Assembly: GCA_023700845.1 (NCBI GenBank)
Contig: JAMPYD010000083.1
Location: forward strand, 1-7,553
DNA length: 7,553 bases
Direction: 5' to 3'
From: Elusimicrobiota bacterium
GTDB taxonomy: Bacteria; Elusimicrobiota; Elusimicrobia; UBA1565; UBA9628
The position numbers and the translations under genes are program-made. The notes under the pieces are model-generated. The model was given only the letters and a program-made list of their open reading frames with translations, was not told where the DNA came from and ran no database searches. Of this stretch, positions 4,822 to 7,553 are shown one piece after another (positions within the stretch are counted from its first letter, which is position 1; each line of letters begins with the position of its first letter).

Positions 4822-7440
4822 ATGAAACCCCTGAATCCCATCATGGCCGTCTTGGCGATCGCGTCCGTCGGGGTGTCACCCCTTCGGGCGCTCGCCGCTG
4901 ACGGCAAGGCCCCGGCTGCCGTCGTCGTGAAAACGCCCGACGGCGTCGCCGTGGCGGCCGAAGACGCCAACTCGATCACCAAACTGACCGAGATACTGGA
5001 CAAGAATTCCAAGGCCAAGGATGACGTGGGGCAGCGCGTCACGGACTTCCTCCTTAAGCCCGACGCGGCGAAAAAGAGCTTCGTCGCCGCCGACGTGGAC
5101 GCCGCGGCGCTCGCGGCGGTGGCGAAGGAGTGGACGAAAAAGCAGTCGCCGGGGAGCTTGGCGATGCTCTATTTCGTCGTCGGCGTGGGGCCCACCCCGC
5201 CGGATTGGGTGAAGAACGACGATTTCCTGAAAAAGACCGTGCTCCCCGAGCGGGAGGCGGAGGGCCGCCTGCGGACGGCGCTCAGCGGCTACACCGACCC
5301 CGGGGGGCAGATCAAGAAGACCAGGGAGAAGGACGCCTCGGTCACTTTTCTCAATGCCGCGGTGGTCGAAGCCAAGAAAATTTTCGACGACCCCCGCCCG
5401 AAGAAGGTCGTGAATACGGACATCAACCAAAACGACAACACCGGTTCCAATCCCCCGGACGGGACCCGCAGCGCCGGTTCGCGCCTCAACGGCGCCTCGC
5501 AGCAGTACACGATGAAGGATCTTTACCTGGACGGCGCGGTGGTCGTGGACGTGTCCGGGCCCAAGGACGAGCATTCGCGCAAGATCTCGATGAAGATCTA
5601 TACGAAGCGGAACGCCGACGGCTCGACGACCAACGAGATCGGCATCTTCGACATCACCGACGAGGGCAATATTTACGGCCGGCGCTTCCCCGTCGGCGGC
5701 CCCGATCAGTCCTTCGTCCTCGACGACCGCACGCCGGGGCACAAGAAATACGAGCTCAAGTTCGAGACTTTGCCGGGCGGCGACCGCAAGGTCGTCTTCA
5801 CCCGTCCGGGCGGCGGAGTTCCTCTCGAGACGAAGGTCTCCGACCTTTATCTCAAGCGGGCCGATCAGGCGGCCAATCTGAGCAACATCATCAACGTCGG
5901 CGGCCAGGAGTTCTATGTCCTGCCCCAGGGCGGCAAGCTCGGCGCCGTGGCGATGTTCCCGAAGGCGCTCATCGACAGCCGGGGAACCCCGGGCCTCGAC
6001 GCGCGCAGGCTCAAGCCCGAGCTTTACGCGGAAATCGGCCGGCGCGGCTCGGAGGGGCTCCCCGAGAATCTGCCGGGCAAGCCTCACCTCGGCGCGATCG
6101 GCAGCAAGGAATTCCACCTCGAGTTCAATCAGGAGCTCGGGATGTGGGAGGTCAAGGACGGCCCCGGCGACAAGCCGGCCACGCCGACGACCGGAGACGG
6201 GACCGGGCCCGGGGGCACCCCCGGCGGCAACCCCGGCGGCGGCAACCCCGGCGGCGGCAACGGCGAAACGCCCGCGCCCAAGCCGGGCGGGATGACGTTG
6301 GACGAACTCCTCCTGACCTTCAAGGATTCTCTCGCTTCGGGCATCTGCAAGATCAACCCCGACGACACGAAGGACCTGGCCGCCAACCTGAAGGACCGGT
6401 ACGCCATCCTCGCCTGCACGTTCGACCAGCGCGCCGGCATGAAGCAGGTCGTCCTGGTTCCGAAGAGCGAGGTGCACCCCGGCCAGCAGCTGGAGTACGG
6501 CAGCGTCTCCGGCTTCAAGCTTCTTCGCGCGCGCTTCTTCGACCATTACCTGATCCTTGAGTTCGACAAGCAGGTGCAGTACTTCGACCTGCTCGATTAT
6601 GACAAGGACGCTTCGGGGAAGAAGACCGGCTTCGCCGTCTCCGGTTTCGTCATGAACGGCAAGGCCGTGCAATTCACGCACACCGATCCGTTCGTCCACG
6701 CCTTGCGGACGTACATGAAGAACGTCCCCGCCGAGGCGCTGACCGAGGTGCCGAAGCGGGTCAAGGCGGCCCAGGGCAGCAAGCCGTACTACGTGGCCGG
6801 CGAGTTCCCCAAGGACGTGTTCATCGTCATGGTGACGTCGGACGGCGTTCCGTACATGGTGTGGCCTAAGCTGGAGAAGCCCGGCGAGGCCCCCAAGCCC
6901 GCGCCGGATCCGTACACGACCATCAACGGGCCGACCAACGCGTTCGACGGGTCCGTGGCGTCGGATGACGCCTCGTTCCCGCCCGACATCAAGCTGCCGG
7001 AGAGCCACAAGGCGCTGCCCATCAAGACTCAGGCCGACATCGCCCTCTACGAGAGCGACGACACTCCGAAAAAGTACTTCATCATGTTCCGCTACAAGGG
7101 GTTGACCCCGAAAGTCCCGACGCAGCCCGACGGCGAGCAGGTCGTCACGACCTTCCGCCAGAAGCAGCTCGAGGCGTTCAACGCGTCGAATCCCTATCCG
7201 GGAAACAGCCTCCGGATGGGCGGGCTGATGGCGGGCCCCGTCGTGAAGGACCGCGTGGCGTCGGGCTACAAGTTCATCTCCGGCTCGACGAAGGAGAAGG
7301 GCGTGATGGCCATGTTCCAGAACAAGCAGGTCAGCGCGACGAACGCGAAAGAAGGCGAGGCGAACTGCGTCGGCCCGGTGCTCTGGTGGGGGCTGTCCGA
7401 CGAGGCGGCCCTCAAGGCGTGCCGGGAAGACAAGTTCTGA
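4822..7440 (+). CDS. Large secreted two-part protein with signal peptide and PGGGN linker (hypothetical)
   Basis: I do not recognise the family. The 872 residues begin with a typical Sec signal peptide: K2, hydrophobic core about 7-19, and ALA before a probable cleavage at 25/26. There is no second membrane helix, so the mature protein should be periplasmic, surface-bound or released. Residues 27-175 look mostly helical. Residues 190-215 are an Asn/Asp/Gly/Pro/Ser-rich connector. Residues 215-445 have alternating hydrophobic/charged strands and many Gly turns, suggesting a beta-rich domain. A Gly/Pro/Thr linker (450-490) with PGGN/PGGGN units leads to a second, mostly beta-rich half (491-872), which holds all four cysteines (509, 532, 849, 867). 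A first-with-last pairing of these would clamp the C-terminal half together. No protease, glycosidase or cell-wall-binding motif was recognised. The gene lies 92 bp after gene 3 and ends at a strong terminator. A partner role with the anchored proteins of genes 2 and 3 is inferred from position only. Confidence 0.9.
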   Translation: MKPLNPIMAVLAIASVGVSPLRALAADGKAPAAVVVKTPDGVAVAAEDANSITKLTEILDKNSKAKDDVGQRVTDFLLKPDAAKKSFVAADVDAAALAAVAKEWTKKQSPGSLAMLYFVVGVGPTPPDWVKNDDFLKKTVLPEREAEGRLRTALSGYTDPGGQIKKTREKDASVTFLNAAVVEAKKIFDDPRPKKVVNTDINQNDNTGSNPPDGTRSAGSRLNGASQQYTMKDLYLDGAVVVDVSGPKDEHSRKISMKIYTKRNADGSTTNEIGIFDITDEGNIYGRRFPVGGPDQSFVLDDRTPGHKKYELKFETLPGGDRKVVFTRPGGGVPLETKVSDLYLKRADQAANLSNIINVGGQEFYVLPQGGKLGAVAMFPKALIDSRGTPGLDARRLKPELYAEIGRRGSEGLPENLPGKPHLGAIGSKEFHLEFNQELGMWEVKDGPGDKPATPTTGDGTGPGGTPGGNPGGGNPGGGNGETPAPKPGGMTLDELLLTFKDSLASGICKINPDDTKDLAANLKDRYAILACTFDQRAGMKQVVLVPKSEVHPGQQLEYGSVSGFKLLRARFFDHYLILEFDKQVQYFDLLDYDKDASGKKTGFAVSGFVMNGKAVQFTHTDPFVHALRTYMKNVPAEALTEVPKRVKAAQGSKPYYVAGEFPKDVFIVMVTSDGVPYMVWPKLEKPGEAPKPAPDPYTTINGPTNAFDGSVASDDASFPPDIKLPESHKALPIKTQADIALYESDDTPKKYFIMFRYKGLTPKVPTQPDGEQVVTTFRQKQLEAFNASNPYPGNSLRMGGLMAGPVVKDRVASGYKFISGSTKEKGVMAMFQNKQVSATNAKEGEANCVGPVLWWGLSDEAALKACREDKF
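6220..6261 (+). repeat. PGGN/PGGGN tandem units in gene 4 linker
   Basis: Residues 467-480 read PGGN, PGGGN, PGGGN. The two full units are identical 15-bp DNA repeats (CCC GGC GGC GGC AAC). This is a flexible interdomain linker and, at DNA level, a short slippage-prone tract that keeps frame. Confidence 0.85.
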
Positions 7441-7450
7441 GCGTTTAGCC

Positions 7451-7500
7451 GGCCCGGGACCTAGGGCCTATACGGCCTGGGTCCCGGGCCTTCCTTTTTA
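7451..7500 (+). terminator. Intrinsic terminator after gene 4
   Basis: A perfect 11-bp inverted repeat, GGCCCGGGACC (7451-7461) with GGTCCCGGGCC (7480-7490), can extend inward through a G-U pair and AGG-CC/GG-CCT pairs to a small TATAC loop. It is followed directly by TTCCTTTTTA (7491-7500). It begins 11 nt after the stop codon. There is no A-tract on the left side, so it should act on the + strand only. Confidence 0.9.
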
Positions 7501-7503
7501 GCG

Positions 7504-7544
7504 GGTCTTTGGGCCCTGACAGGAAGGCGTCCCTCTGCTACACT
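7504..7544 (+). promoter_or_regulatory. Promoter at right edge, for a gene beyond the window
   Basis: CTGACA (7516-7521) and TACACT (7539-7544) are separated by 17 bp, and TG at 7536-7537 makes an extended -10. The box GGTCTTTGGGCCC (7504-7516) runs into the -35 and matches 12 of 13 bases of the box before gene 4. The expected start is near 7551, so the transcript begins just as the window ends. Confidence 0.7.
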
Positions 7545-7553
7545 GGGAACAGG

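Noticed and set aside
4876..7008. Minus-strand open frame (710 codons) opposite gene 4
   Set aside because: It has the same GC-driven shadow effect. The + strand gene has a ribosome site, signal peptide, coherent domains and terminator.

Overview
This is a GC-rich bacterial window, read entirely on the + strand. It holds four protein genes, one of them open at the left edge, with short intergenic gaps. Promoters fit the housekeeping sigma-70 type (TTGACA/CTGACA, 17 bp, TACACT), and the last gene ends in a strong intrinsic terminator. I recognise no named gene family. The composition and the large Gly/Ala/Lys-rich envelope proteins remind me of uncultivated Elusimicrobiota, but this is a weak impression, not a demonstrated assignment. 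There is no tRNA, rRNA, CRISPR array, insertion sequence or integrase.

Layout: (1) positions 1-494, the 3' part of a small membrane protein with a two-helix hydrophobic hairpin, a methionine-lined helix and a charged hydrophilic tail; (2) 495-585, an intergenic gap with a near-consensus promoter; (3) 586-2349, a 587-residue single-pass membrane protein with a Gly-rich spacer and a C-terminal region of 17 cysteines that I read as a diverged tandem duplication; (4) 2372-4729, a 785-residue single-pass membrane protein only 22 bp downstream, with a very long Gly/Ala/Pro-rich spacer, an 8-cysteine region and an Ala/Lys-rich helical tail; (5) 4730-4821, a gap with a probable promoter; (6) 4822-7440, an 872-residue protein with a signal peptide and two halves joined by a PGGGN linker; (7) 7441-7553, a terminator followed at once by another promoter pointing out of the window.

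Working model (inference): all four products are predicted to be in or beyond the cytoplasmic membrane. Genes 2 and 3 have the same plan: cytoplasmic Lys-rich N-terminus, one membrane helix, flexible Gly-rich spacer, cysteine-containing ectodomain. They probably form one transcription unit. The secreted fourth protein and the small hairpin protein are plausible partners in an undescribed cell-envelope or surface assembly. No catalytic motif was seen in any of them, so a structural or adhesive role is more likely than an enzymatic one, but function is unknown.

The most useful new observations are the CX10CX7CX5C spacing found twice in gene 2, the heptad methionine seam in gene 1, and a 13-bp box shared by the promoter regions before gene 4 and at the right edge.
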